Counted from the stretch's first letter, positions 24,727 to 32,742 are shown. The stretch is 64,000 nucleotides of DNA from Palsa-744 sp036498265 (GCA_036498265.1 DASYFT010000031.1:1-64000); one strand, 5' to 3'. Numbers and translations are program-made. Notes: generated by a model not told the origin, from the sequence alone.

Positions 24727-25806
24727 TTGAGGAGCCCGACGCTCCTCGTGCTCCGCGCGCTTGGGCTCGGCGACCTGCTCACGGCGGCGCCGTCCCTGCG
24801 GGGCCTGGCTGCCGCGTTCCCCGACCATCACCGGGTGCTCGCCGCCCCGCGAGCGCTGGCGCCCCTGCTCCGGCTCCTCAGGGGTCCTCGGGGTGAGCCT
24901 GTCATCGACCAGGTCGTCCATGCGAGCGGCCTGGCAACGCTCCCCTCGGACCTCGACGGCGTCTCTGTCGCGGTCAACCTCCATGGCCGGGGGCCGGACA
25001 GTCACCGGCGGCTGCTCGACCTGGCCCCCGGTCGCCTCATGGCCTTCGCGCATCCGCAGGTGCCGGAGTCGCGGCCGGGTCCGCGCTGGATCGCCGCCGA
25101 GCACGAGGTGGACCGCTGGTGCCGGATGCTCGGCGAGGCCGGGGTGCCATGCGATCCCGGGGCGCTGGACCTCGAGCTGCCATCGCCGGAGCAGACGTCG
25201 CTGCCGATCCCGGCGGCCATGCTGCGCGGCGCGACCCTGCTGCATCCCGGCGCATCGAGCGCCGCGCGCCGCTGGCCCCCGGATCGCTGGACGGCGCTGG
25301 CGAGGGCCGAGGTCCGCGCCGGTCGAACCGTGCTGCTCAGCGGGGGCAGGGCCGAGGCGGCGCTCGCCGAGGGCATCGCTCGAGCCGCGGGACTCCCTCC
25401 GGATGCCGTCCTGGCAGCGCGCACGCGGCTTCTCGACCTCGCGGCGGTGGTGGGTGCCGCGGGACGCGTCGTGTGCGGGGACACCGGGGTGGGGCACCTC
25501 GCGACCGCGCTCGGGACCCCGTCGGTGCTGCTGTTCGGTCCGGTCGCGCCGCAGGAGTGGGGGCCGCCACGGGGGCAATCTCGCCATCGCGTGCTGTGGG
25601 CGGGGCTGCGTGGCGATCCCCACGCAGGGCGCCCGGATCCGGGCCTGCTCCAGATCGGCGTGGCTGATGTGCTGGCAGAGCTCGCGGAGCTCGACAGGCT
25701 CGGCTCATCGTTCCAGCAGCCGCAGCTGACGCTCGAGGCGCCGGCCGACGGGTCGCCTGCGCGCGAGCACCTGGGGAGCACGGCGCAGGGCGCCGCCCAG
25801 AGCTGA
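24727..25806 (+). CDS. Second GT9 heptosyltransferase-like protein
   Basis: This 359-aa protein resembles the WaaF/WaaC family: LLVLRALGLGDLLTAAPSLR at the N-terminus, TLLHPGASSAARRWPPDRW, LLSGGRAEAALA and VCGDTGVGHLATALGTPSVL in the C-terminal half. The only in-frame start near the family N-terminus is TTG at 24727; no ATG or GTG lies between it and the upstream stop. The last ~34 residues (Gln/Ala-rich) overlap the 3' end of the opposing GT2 gene by 102 bp. A 52-bp gap separates it from the SDR, breaking the run of 4-nt overlaps. Its acceptor is unknown. Confidence 0.82.
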   Translation: MRSPTLLVLRALGLGDLLTAAPSLRGLAAAFPDHHRVLAAPRALAPLLRLLRGPRGEPVIDQVVHASGLATLPSDLDGVSVAVNLHGRGPDSHRRLLDLAPGRLMAFAHPQVPESRPGPRWIAAEHEVDRWCRMLGEAGVPCDPGALDLELPSPEQTSLPIPAAMLRGATLLHPGASSAARRWPPDRWTALARAEVRAGRTVLLSGGRAEAALAEGIARAAGLPPDAVLAARTRLLDLAAVVGAAGRVVCGDTGVGHLATALGTPSVLLFGPVAPQEWGPPRGQSRHRVLWAGLRGDPHAGRPDPGLLQIGVADVLAELAELDRLGSSFQQPQLTLEAPADGSPAREHLGSTAQGAAQS

Positions 25807-26598
25807 TCGGGCGTGCGGATCGACCAGCGCGGATACGGCGAGCCGGCACGTCCGCCCCGCGGCGTGCGCGAACGACCTCCGCAGCCACGCGAACCAGAGG
25901 TCGTTGCGCATGCGCTCCGAGCGGCGTACGCCCCAGTCCTCGCGCCGAGCCAACGGATGGTGGTGAGCGGTGATCGCCGGCACGTAGGCGAGCTCGTGGC
26001 CGGCGCCGGCGAGGTCGACCGCGAGCAGCTGCTCCTCTCCGCCCACGCCATCTTCCAGCCGAAAACCGCCGACTGCCTGGAAGGCCGAGCGGCGGACGAC
26101 GGCGCCGCACGCCAGGAAGCCGAGAACCGCCTGCCCGGGCAGCTCCGGCGTGCCGCCGAGGGGACTCTGCGCCATCAGCAAGCATGTCGGATCCAGGCGT
26201 TCGGCCGGGCCCACGAGGATGCGCGCGGCCACGAGCGCGAGGCGGGGCCGTGCGTCCAGCAGGTCGGCTGCCCGGCCGAGCGCTCCGTCGCTCCACCACG
26301 AATCGTCGTCGCTGAACGCGACGTACGGGGTCCGCGCCGCGCTCACGCCGACGTTGCGCGCGGCCGCTCCCACGTTTCGCTCGAGGGCGATCAGCTCGAC
26401 GGCCGGGAAGCGCCTGCGGACGGCGCCCGCCGTTCCGTCGCGCGAGGCGTTGTCAACGACCACGATGTGAGGTCGCTCCGGCAGCGCCAGCAGACGCTCG
26501 AGGCTCCGGAGCAGCTGACCGGAGCGATCGCGGGTGATCACGACGGCGGTCGTGCGGTGCTCGCCGCGGCGTCGCTCTGCCCTTGGTCCCTGGCTCAT
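25705..26598 (-). CDS. Family 2 glycosyltransferase
   Basis: This 297-aa protein has an N-terminal VVITRDRSGQLLRSLERLL, HIVVVDNASRDGTAGAVRRR, RNVGAAARNVGVSAA and AFSDDDSWWSDGA (DxD), then CGAVVRRSAFQAVGGF and GGEEQLLAVDLA. This is the rhamnosyl/galactofuranosyl-like GT2 layout. The C-terminus is strongly basic. It is transcribed opposite to the heptose cluster and overlaps the last GT9 gene at the 3' ends by 102 bp. Upstream lies the NRAMP-like gene on the same strand with an 8-bp gap, so the two may be cotranscribed. The ATG at 26598 is the first in frame. Confidence 0.82.
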   Translation of the reverse strand: MSQGPRAERRRGEHRTTAVVITRDRSGQLLRSLERLLALPERPHIVVVDNASRDGTAGAVRRRFPAVELIALERNVGAAARNVGVSAARTPYVAFSDDDSWWSDGALGRAADLLDARPRLALVAARILVGPAERLDPTCLLMAQSPLGGTPELPGQAVLGFLACGAVVRRSAFQAVGGFRLEDGVGGEEQLLAVDLAGAGHELAYVPAITAHHHPLARREDWGVRRSERMRNDLWFAWLRRSFAHAAGRTCRLAVSALVDPHARSALGGALRRAPQVLARRRPVGRRLERQLRLLER

Positions 26599-26605
26599 CG
26601 TCGAC

Positions 26606-27868
26606 TCAACTCGTGGCGAGCGCCGCGCCGCCTGCGACCGTGACGATCAGCGCGACCGCGTAGCCACTCGCCGAGAGGCCGAGCGAGATGCGCCCGTCGC
26701 CCATGGTCCGCCGGTCGCGCGCGACCATCAGCAGGAAGAGAAGCGACGCCGGCGCGCCGACACCACCGGCGATGCTGGCCGCGAACAGGATCTTGATCGT
26801 CGAGATGTTGGTGAAGGAGATCGCCGCCGCGATCAGGAGGCCCACCGCCATCGCCGCGTAGAACGGCCGCGCCTCCCGGGGAGGATCCGAGATGCTTCGC
26901 CGCCAGCCGCAATGGCATCCGAGCACGTGCGCGGTCGTGGCGGCGAGGATCGGGAGCACGAGCAGTGCGGACGCAAGCAGGGCGCTCCCGAAGATGGCGC
27001 TCGCGGCGGCCCCCGCGATCGGCTTCAGCGCGCTCGCGGCCTGTTCGGCCGTTTCGACGCGAACGTGGTGCACGCCGAGCGTGGCGCCCGTCGCGACGAG
27101 GATGAACCAGAACACCACCACCACGAAGAACGCGCCCGCAACGGCGTCCAGCTGAGCCTCCCGCGCCGTGCGCCGCTCGCTCTCCTCCGACATCTCGATG
27201 GTCTCCCACACGAACACGTACCCGGTGAGCGTGGTGCCGAGCAGCGCCAGCGCGCCGCTCGCGTATTCGCTGTTCCAGTGCAGCGACGGCACGAAGCTCC
27301 CATGCAGAACCGCTCCCCAGTGCGGCTTGGCCGCGAAGGCGGCGAACACGTACGCGAGCAGTCCCAGCGCCACGACCTCGAGAACCTTGCGGACACGGTC
27401 GTAGCTTCCGAGCACCGGGATCGCCAGCGCGACCGCGGCGAGCGGGATGATGAACCAGCGCAGATCGACGCCGCTGAGCAACCCGAGGGCGCCCGCGCCC
27501 GCCTTGAGGTCCGCCGCGAGGGTGAGCAGGTTGACCGGCAGGAGGCAGAGGAGGAACAGCCTCGACCACCGGCGCCCGTAGCGGGTCGCGACCGCGTCTC
27601 CGAGGCTCTGCCGCGCCACCAGTCCGACGCGGGACGCGATCGCCTGCACCACGGCCAGCATCGGGAACACGAGCAGGGCCAGCCAGCCGAGGGCGTAGCC
27701 CGTGGTCGATCCCACCACCGCCACCGTCGCCACGGTCGTGGGGTCGTTGTCGGATGCTCCGGCGAGCACCCCGGGCCCGAGGACGCGAAGCGCCCGGGGG
27801 AGATGAACGCGCCGCGCGCGAGCGACACGGGCGGCGCCGGACGCCGGACCGCTGTCTTGCACGGCCAT
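26606..27868 (-). CDS. NRAMP-like divalent metal transporter
   Basis: This 420-aa protein has about eleven hydrophobic segments and the LeuT-fold features of NRAMP proteins: GPGVLAGASDNDPTTVATVA in helix 1, a 'GYALGWLALLVFPMLAVVQAIASRVG' helix pair and a conserved 'GWRRSISDPPREARPFYAAMA' loop. Canonical Mn/Fe NRAMPs carry DPGN in helix 1 and MPHN in helix 6; here the first reads DNDPTT and no MPH motif is evident, so the metal and mechanism cannot be assigned (the NRMT-like Mg group also deviates at these sites). The first ~25 residues are Arg/Ala-rich. ATG at 27868. Confidence 0.8.
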   Translation of the reverse strand: MAVQDSGPASGAARVARARRVHLPRALRVLGPGVLAGASDNDPTTVATVAVVGSTTGYALGWLALLVFPMLAVVQAIASRVGLVARQSLGDAVATRYGRRWSRLFLLCLLPVNLLTLAADLKAGAGALGLLSGVDLRWFIIPLAAVALAIPVLGSYDRVRKVLEVVALGLLAYVFAAFAAKPHWGAVLHGSFVPSLHWNSEYASGALALLGTTLTGYVFVWETIEMSEESERRTAREAQLDAVAGAFFVVVVFWFILVATGATLGVHHVRVETAEQAASALKPIAGAAASAIFGSALLASALLVLPILAATTAHVLGCHCGWRRSISDPPREARPFYAAMAVGLLIAAAISFTNISTIKILFAASIAGGVGAPASLLFLLMVARDRRTMGDGRISLGLSASGYAVALIVTVAGGAALATS

Positions 27869-27921
27869 CTCACTGGCTTACCCCGTGCCGCCGGCCGGAA
27901 CCGTCCGGCGAGCGCCGCAGC

Positions 27922-27946
27922 GGTTGAGGCACGAGAGCCGGGGTAG
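27922..27946 (+). promoter_or_regulatory. Candidate SigB/SigF-type promoter for the F420 oxidoreductase gene
   Basis: GGTTGA, 13 nt, GGGTAG. This resembles the SigB/SigF-type pattern GTTT-N12-15-GGGTAT. The predicted transcription start is within ~5 nt of the ATG at 27957, giving a leaderless message. Support is the match to the other candidates in this window. Confidence 0.4.
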
Positions 27947-27956
27947 GTTCAACGGG

Positions 27957-28961
27957 ATGAGGGTCGGGTTCTCACTCTCGAGCGAGGAGTACGCGCCGAA
28001 GGAGCTCGTGCGGCAGGCGCGTCTGGCCGAGGCTGCCGGCTTCGACGGGTTGTGGATCTCCGACCACTTCCACCCGTGGAACGACGAGCAGGGCCACAGC
28101 TCCTTCGTGTGGTCGGTCATCGGCGCCATCTCGGAGGCGACCTCGCGGATGACCGTCACGACAGCGGTCACCTGCCCGATCATGCGGATCCATCCGGCGA
28201 TCGTCGCCCAGGCGGCTGCCACGTCGAGCGTCATGCTCGACGGTCGCTTCGCGCTGGGGGTGGGCAGCGGCGAGGCGCTCAACGAGCACATCCTGGCCGA
28301 CCGCTGGCCGCCGGCGGATCTGCGCCAGGAGATGCTCGCAGAGGCGATCGAGCTGATTCGGGAGCTCTGGCAGGGGGGCATGCGTACCCATCGCGGCACC
28401 CATTACCAGGTGGAGAAAGCCCGCATCTACGATCTTCCCGAGCGGCCCCCTCCCGTGGTTGTCTCGGCGTTCGGGCCGAGGTCGACGAAGCTCGCGGCCC
28501 GGATCGGCGATGGCTTCTGCACCACGGCTCCGATGAAGGATGCCGTCGAGCAGTTTCGCCGCGAAGGGGGGGAGGGAAAGCTCGTCGCCGGAGGCATGAA
28601 GGTCTGCTGGGACGAGCGCGAGGACCGGGCGCGCGCCGCCGCCCACCGCCTCTGGCCCAACGAGGCGCTGCCAGGCGAACTCGCACAGATCCTTCCAACT
28701 CCGGGCCACTTCGAACAGGCCTGCAGCCTCGTGACCGAGGAGATGGTGGCCGAGTCTGTGACATCCGGTCCCGACCTCGAGCGCCACGTCCAGGCGATCG
28801 AACGCTACGCGGATGCGGGATTCGACGAGGTCTACGTACACCAGATCGGCGGTGTGCCCGACGCGTTCTTCGACGCCTACGCCAGCGGCGTGCTTCCGCG
28901 CTTCAGCGAGAACCACGGGGACGCGGCAGACGGGCGCGGAAGGCTCGCGGCGCAGCGCTAG
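27957..28961 (+). CDS. F420-dependent luciferase-like oxidoreductase (Fgd-like)
   Basis: This 334-aa protein has the bacterial luciferase-like TIM barrel of F420 enzymes: MRVGFSLSSEEYAPKELVRQ, GLWISDHFHPWNDEQGHSSF (SDHFHPW is typical of the glucose-6-phosphate dehydrogenase-like TIGR03557 branch), VTTAVTCPIMRIHPAIVAQA, GRFALGVGSGEALNEHIL and VYVHQIGG. The substrate is unknown; F420 binding is inferred from the branch. The ATG at 27957 follows GGG and makes the protein begin at the first barrel strand; a longer frame opens at 27885. It is divergent from the NRAMP gene across an ~88-bp gap. Confidence 0.85.
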   Translation: MRVGFSLSSEEYAPKELVRQARLAEAAGFDGLWISDHFHPWNDEQGHSSFVWSVIGAISEATSRMTVTTAVTCPIMRIHPAIVAQAAATSSVMLDGRFALGVGSGEALNEHILADRWPPADLRQEMLAEAIELIRELWQGGMRTHRGTHYQVEKARIYDLPERPPPVVVSAFGPRSTKLAARIGDGFCTTAPMKDAVEQFRREGGEGKLVAGGMKVCWDEREDRARAAAHRLWPNEALPGELAQILPTPGHFEQACSLVTEEMVAESVTSGPDLERHVQAIERYADAGFDEVYVHQIGGVPDAFFDAYASGVLPRFSENHGDAADGRGRLAAQR

Positions 28962-28980
28962 CACGCCCTCTCCCCGCCGA

Positions 28981-29005
28981 GGTTGACGTGGCCGAGCGGG
29001 GGTAA
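28981..29005 (+). promoter_or_regulatory. Candidate SigB/SigF-type promoter for udgX
   Basis: GGTTGA, 13 nt, GGGTAA lies just upstream of the ATG at 29015. The -35, the spacer length and the GGGTA element are the same as in the candidate for the F420 gene ~1 kb upstream, so the two could belong to one regulon. Confidence 0.42.
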
Positions 29006-29014
29006 GCCCCGTTC

Positions 29015-29695
29015 ATGGCGAGTGCACCCCACACAGCCGGCGGCCGCCGCAACGGAGACCGGCAGCGCCCCCAGCGGACGCTCGAGCAGGTGCGGCAGGA
29101 CGCCGCGGGCTGCCGCGCGTGCGACCTGTGGCGCTGCGCCACGCAGACGGTCTTCGGCGAGGGACCGCCCGATGCCCAGCTCATGCTCGTCGGCGAGCAG
29201 CCGGGCGACCAGGAGGACAAGCAGGGCCACCCGTTCGTCGGGCCCGCCGGCAGGGTGCTCGGCCAGGCGCTCGAGCTCGCGGACATCGACCGTTCGGCCG
29301 TCTTCGCCACGAACGCCGTAAAGCACTTCAAGTACCGGATGCGGGGCAGGCGCCGGATCCACCAGCGGCCGAACGCACGCGAGCTGGCGGCATGCCGGCC
29401 CTGGCTCGAGGCAGAGGTGGAGCTCGTATCGCCCGCCGCGATCGTTGCGCTCGGGGCCATCGCGGCGCATTCGCTCCTCGGCCGCGCGACCGCCCTCCGC
29501 GAGAATCGTGGGCACCCGCTCGAGAGCCCGCTGTTCGAGCCGCCTGTCGTGGTCACCACGCATCCGGCGAGCGTCGTGCGCGAACGGGACAGCGATGCGC
29601 GACACGCCGCGCTGGAGGCGCTCGCCGCCGACCTGCGGGTGGCGGCGCAGCTCGCCGGGATCACCGGCGGCGCACGGGCACGCGCAGCGGGTTAG
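29015..29695 (+). CDS. udgX: UdgX-type uracil-DNA glycosylase
   Basis: This 226-aa protein of the uracil-DNA glycosylase superfamily shows GEQPGDQEDKQGHPFVGPAG, the motif I and phosphate loop of this branch, and the insert GRRRIHQRP (about residues 111-119), which matches the KRRIH loop of UdgX. In characterised UdgX the histidine of this loop forms a covalent bond with the abasic sugar after uracil release, here H116. Cysteines C33, C36, C41 and C127 may bind the [4Fe-4S] cluster. It sits alone between the F420 gene and the Moco cluster. The ATG at 29015 is the only sensible start. Confidence 0.88.
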   Translation: MASAPHTAGGRRNGDRQRPQRTLEQVRQDAAGCRACDLWRCATQTVFGEGPPDAQLMLVGEQPGDQEDKQGHPFVGPAGRVLGQALELADIDRSAVFATNAVKHFKYRMRGRRRIHQRPNARELAACRPWLEAEVELVSPAAIVALGAIAAHSLLGRATALRENRGHPLESPLFEPPVVVTTHPASVVRERDSDARHAALEALAADLRVAAQLAGITGGARARAAG

Positions 29696-29719
29696 CGCGC
29701 CGCCAGAACGGCGAGCGGC

Positions 29720-30796
29720 TCAGTGGCCGCCCTGGCCTCCCTCGATCAGGTCGATGGCATGGGGCAGAGCGCGTACGAGCACGTCACCCAGCTGCTCGAT
29801 GCTCGCGGGGTTGCCCGGCAGGTTGACGATCAGCGTGTCGCCCCGGACCCCCGCAAGTCCGCGCGAGAGCATCCAGTGCGAGGTGTGCGGCATGGACGCC
29901 GCCCGCATGGCTTCGGCGATGCCCGGGACCTCACGATCGATCACCGCAGCGGTGGCCTCCGGGGTGACGTCGCTCGGCGCCACGCCGGTGCCGCCGGTTG
30001 TCAGCACGAGCGCGCAGCCCTCCTGCGCCCAGTGGCGCAACCGCGCTTCTATCTGCTCGCGGTCGTCGCCTATCACCTCGCGTCCGGCCAACCGGGCCCC
30101 CAGGCGCTCGGCCAGCTCGGCCAGCCTGGCGCCGCTCTCGTCCTCGCCGCGTCCCGCCGCCTTCGACGTGCTGATCGTGATCACGGCGGTCCGCGGCGCC
30201 GTGCGCTGCTGCGCGCGCCGCGGGTGGGCGGTTCCGGGCTCGTCCTCGGCGACGCGCCGGGCGCCGACAAGGTCGGCGGAGCGGCGCGGCTCCTCCTCGG
30301 CGTCGTCTCGCCGGGCGTCGCCGCGGTGGTAGTCGCTGCGGCCGCCGCGCTTCTCGAGCAGCACGATCTCCTCGATCTCGATCCCGCGCTCGAGGCCCTT
30401 CACCATGTCGTAGACCGTCAGCGCGGAGACAGCGCAGGCTGTCATCGCCTCCATCTCGACGCCGGTGCGGGCCACGGTGCGAACCTCGCTCACCAGCTCG
30501 ACGATGCCAGCCTCGACGTCGACGCTCGCGTTCAGGTCGACGAGCGTCAGCGTGAGCGGATGCGCCAGGGGGATCAGCTGGCCCGTCTGCTTGGCTGCCT
30601 GGATGCCGGCCAAGCGGGCTACGGCCAGAACCTCGCCCTTGGGGGCGTCGCCGGACAGGACCGCGCGTGCGGCCTCCGTCGACATCCGGACCCGCGCACG
30701 CGCGATCGCGACCCGCTCGCTCTCCTGCTTGGCACCGACATCCACCATGCGGGCGGCTCCGGTGCTGTCCACGTGGGTCAGCCGCCGCTCGCTCAC
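29720..30796 (-). CDS. Fusion of MoaC and MogA/MoaB (molybdenum cofactor synthesis)
   Basis: This 358-aa protein has MoaC at about residues 1-155 (THVDSTGAARMVDVG, QTGQLIPLAHPLTLT, TGVEMEAMTACAVSALTVYD) and, after a ~50-residue Arg/Glu-rich linker, a MogA/MoaB domain (AVITISTSKAAG, LTTGGTGVAPSDVTPEATAAV, PGIAEAMRAASM, and NLPGNPASIEQ). MoaC with MoaA forms cyclic pyranopterin monophosphate; MogA/MoaB adenylylates molybdopterin. They act at opposite ends of the pathway and are usually separate, although actinobacterial MoaC-MogA fusions are known. The GTG at 30796 overlaps the stop of the upstream MoaX gene. It is the last gene of the three-gene moeA-moaX-moaC/mogA operon. Confidence 0.88.
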   Translation of the reverse strand: MSERRLTHVDSTGAARMVDVGAKQESERVAIARARVRMSTEAARAVLSGDAPKGEVLAVARLAGIQAAKQTGQLIPLAHPLTLTLVDLNASVDVEAGIVELVSEVRTVARTGVEMEAMTACAVSALTVYDMVKGLERGIEIEEIVLLEKRGGRSDYHRGDARRDDAEEEPRRSADLVGARRVAEDEPGTAHPRRAQQRTAPRTAVITISTSKAAGRGEDESGARLAELAERLGARLAGREVIGDDREQIEARLRHWAQEGCALVLTTGGTGVAPSDVTPEATAAVIDREVPGIAEAMRAASMPHTSHWMLSRGLAGVRGDTLIVNLPGNPASIEQLGDVLVRALPHAIDLIEGGQGGH

Positions 30797-31473
30797 TCCA
30801 CCCACCGCGCCTGCGAATCGGAGAGGTGCTCCCGCTTCCAGATCGGCGCCTCGGCCTTGATCCGGTCGATCGCCGAGCCGGCGCCGGCGAAGGCTTCGGC
30901 CCGGTGCGGCGCCGAGACCGCCACGATCACGCTCGGCTCGCCGAGCGCGACGCTGCCGACGCGGTGCTCGGCCGCGGCGGCGCAGAGATGATGCTCCACG
31001 ATGCACTGTCGCATGATCCGCTCCATGCGCGGCTCGGCCATCTCGACGTATGCCTCGTACTCCAGGCGTGCCACCTCGCGCGTGACTCCCTGGAATATCA
31101 CGATCGCGCCGGCGCTCGGATGGGCGACCGCGCGCGACAGGCGCCCGATCGAGAGCGGCTCATCGCAGACGCGCACGTGCGGGCGCTCCTCGCTGCCGGA
31201 GCCACCGCTCAAGGGCGGTATCAGCGCGAGCTCGTCACCGGGCGCGAGCTCCGTCTCGCGGGTCGCGTAGTCCCGGTTCACCGCCATCTGGACGGGCAGG
31301 CGGCTCAGCAGCTCGCCGAGGTCGGGAAGCGCGGACAGCGCTTCAAGGGCGTCGGCGACGGTGGCCGGCGAGCTCAGGCGCAGCTCGATCGAGTCACGGC
31401 GCGCACGTTCTCGCAGAATCGCGAACAGGCGGACCCGTACCACCAGCTCCTGAGACGCCGCCCCGGCGGTCAT
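30793..31473 (-). CDS. moaX: MoaD-MoaE fusion (MoaX-like molybdopterin synthase)
   Basis: This 226-aa protein has a beta-grasp MoaD domain (VRVRLFAILRERARRDSIEL, LAPGDELALIPPLSGG) joined to MoaE (VTREVARLEYEAYVEMAEPR, HRVGSVALGEPSVIVAVSAPH, and IDRIKAEAPIWKRE). MoaD must end in a free Gly-Gly to carry sulfur. Here the GG at residues 90-91 is followed by SGSEERP, so it is internal; in the similar M. tuberculosis MoaX the fusion is cleaved after this GG before a Ser, so processing at Gly91-Ser92 is predicted. The ATG at 31473 overlaps the moeA stop (ATGA); an earlier start in the same frame would overlap moeA. Confidence 0.9.
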   Translation of the reverse strand: MTAGAASQELVVRVRLFAILRERARRDSIELRLSSPATVADALEALSALPDLGELLSRLPVQMAVNRDYATRETELAPGDELALIPPLSGGSGSEERPHVRVCDEPLSIGRLSRAVAHPSAGAIVIFQGVTREVARLEYEAYVEMAEPRMERIMRQCIVEHHLCAAAAEHRVGSVALGEPSVIVAVSAPHRAEAFAGAGSAIDRIKAEAPIWKREHLSDSQARWVE

Positions 31474-32711
31474 GCCAGAGCGCCGAGACATCGGAGCGGC
31501 TCGATCCGGACACGTTCGCCCGCCCGCACACCGTCGGCCTCGCTCGGCACGATGGCAAGCGCGTCGGCGCCGATCATCGAGGTGAGGATGTGCGACCCCT
31601 GGGCTCCCGTGGGCTCGGCGTGCCAGCCGTCCTCGCGAGTGCTCAGCCGGCAGCGAAGCGCGTGGGCGCGTCCCGGGGCCTTCGCGTAGTCGCTGTCCAT
31701 GACCGCCGTCGCGTCGTGGTGGGCGTCCCGGGCACCCATCAGCGCGCGCAGGGCGGGGCCGACGAGCAGCACGAACGTAACCATCGAGGAGACCGGGTTC
31801 CCCGGCAGGCCGAAGGCCAGCTTGCCGTCGACTGTCCCGAACCAGGCCGGACGCCCGGGCTTCAGGGCCAGCCCCCAGAACACCTGCTGGGCGCCGAGCT
31901 CCTCGAGGGCCGGGCGGACGTGGTCGTGCTCGCCGACGGACACGCCCCCGCAGATGACGATCACGTCGACGTCGGCGAGCGCGTGCCGGATCGCCTCTCG
32001 CGTCGCGGCGGCGTCGTCGCGGACCAGCGAGCTGCTCACGACCTCGGCGCCGGCGGCCCGGACGAGGGCGGAGATGGAGAAGGAGCTCGAGTCACGCACC
32101 CCCCCGGGTCGCATCGGCTCGCCGGGACCGAGCAGCTCGTCTCCACTCACCAGGACCGACACGCGCGGACGGCGGGTGCAGGCCACCGTGTCCCGACCCA
32201 GAGAGGCCAGCACTCCAAGCTCGGCGGCTCCGACTGCGGTGCCGGCGCAGAGCACCGCCTGGCCCCGGCGAACATCCTCGCCGGCACGCCGCACGTGCTG
32301 ACCGGCGTCTGCCGTGGCCGCTATCTCGACGCGATCGCCGCGCAGCCGGGTGTGCTCCACCGGAACGATCGCGTCGGCGCCCGGCGGGACCATCGCGCCC
32401 GTCGAGATGGAGATCGCCTCGCCGGGCGAGAGCGCCGCCGGCGCGGGTGCGCCGGCTCGGGACTCGCCGCTGACGCGCAGCGCGACCGGTCGTGATGCGG
32501 TCGCGCCCTCGACCTCCATGGCGCGAACCGCGAACCCGTCCATCGCGGAGTTGTCGAATGCAGGCACCGGCTCACCCGCCGTGACGTCCTCTGCGAGCAC
32601 CCGCCCGAGCACCCGCGCCCCGAGGGCGACGGTCTCGCTGGGGAGCGGCTCCGCGCAGGCGAGCACGCGGCGACGGGCATCATCGATCTCGACCAGCTTG
32701 CCGGCGCTCAT
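31470..32711 (-). CDS. moeA: Molybdopterin molybdenumtransferase MoeA
   Basis: This 413-aa enzyme inserts molybdate into adenylylated molybdopterin. Its motifs are PVPAFDNSAMDGFAVRAME, the four-domain MoeA arrangement, STGAMVPPGADAIVPVEHT, PRVSVLVSGDELLGPGE, VICGGVSVGEHDHVRPALEE and FGLPGNPVSSMVTF. The ATG at 32711 is followed directly by family sequence (KLVEIDDARRRVL); an open frame reaches 33044 but would run through the divergent mobA. It is the first gene of the minus-strand Moco operon and lies 31 bp from the divergent mobA start. Confidence 0.93.
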   Translation of the reverse strand: MSAGKLVEIDDARRRVLACAEPLPSETVALGARVLGRVLAEDVTAGEPVPAFDNSAMDGFAVRAMEVEGATASRPVALRVSGESRAGAPAPAALSPGEAISISTGAMVPPGADAIVPVEHTRLRGDRVEIAATADAGQHVRRAGEDVRRGQAVLCAGTAVGAAELGVLASLGRDTVACTRRPRVSVLVSGDELLGPGEPMRPGGVRDSSSFSISALVRAAGAEVVSSSLVRDDAAATREAIRHALADVDVIVICGGVSVGEHDHVRPALEELGAQQVFWGLALKPGRPAWFGTVDGKLAFGLPGNPVSSMVTFVLLVGPALRALMGARDAHHDATAVMDSDYAKAPGRAHALRCRLSTREDGWHAEPTGAQGSHILTSMIGADALAIVPSEADGVRAGERVRIEPLRCLGALA

Positions 32712-32742
32712 CGAGAGCCACTGTAATGCGACACTCGCGCGC
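32712..32742. promoter_or_regulatory. 31-bp divergent promoter region between moeA and mobA
   Basis: The two start codons are only 31 bp apart. TGTAAT (near 32723) could be the -10 for mobA, and its complement supplies ATTACA for the other strand. -35 elements would lie inside the opposite coding sequences, so both transcripts are likely leaderless or nearly so. Support is spacing and AT content only. Confidence 0.4.
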
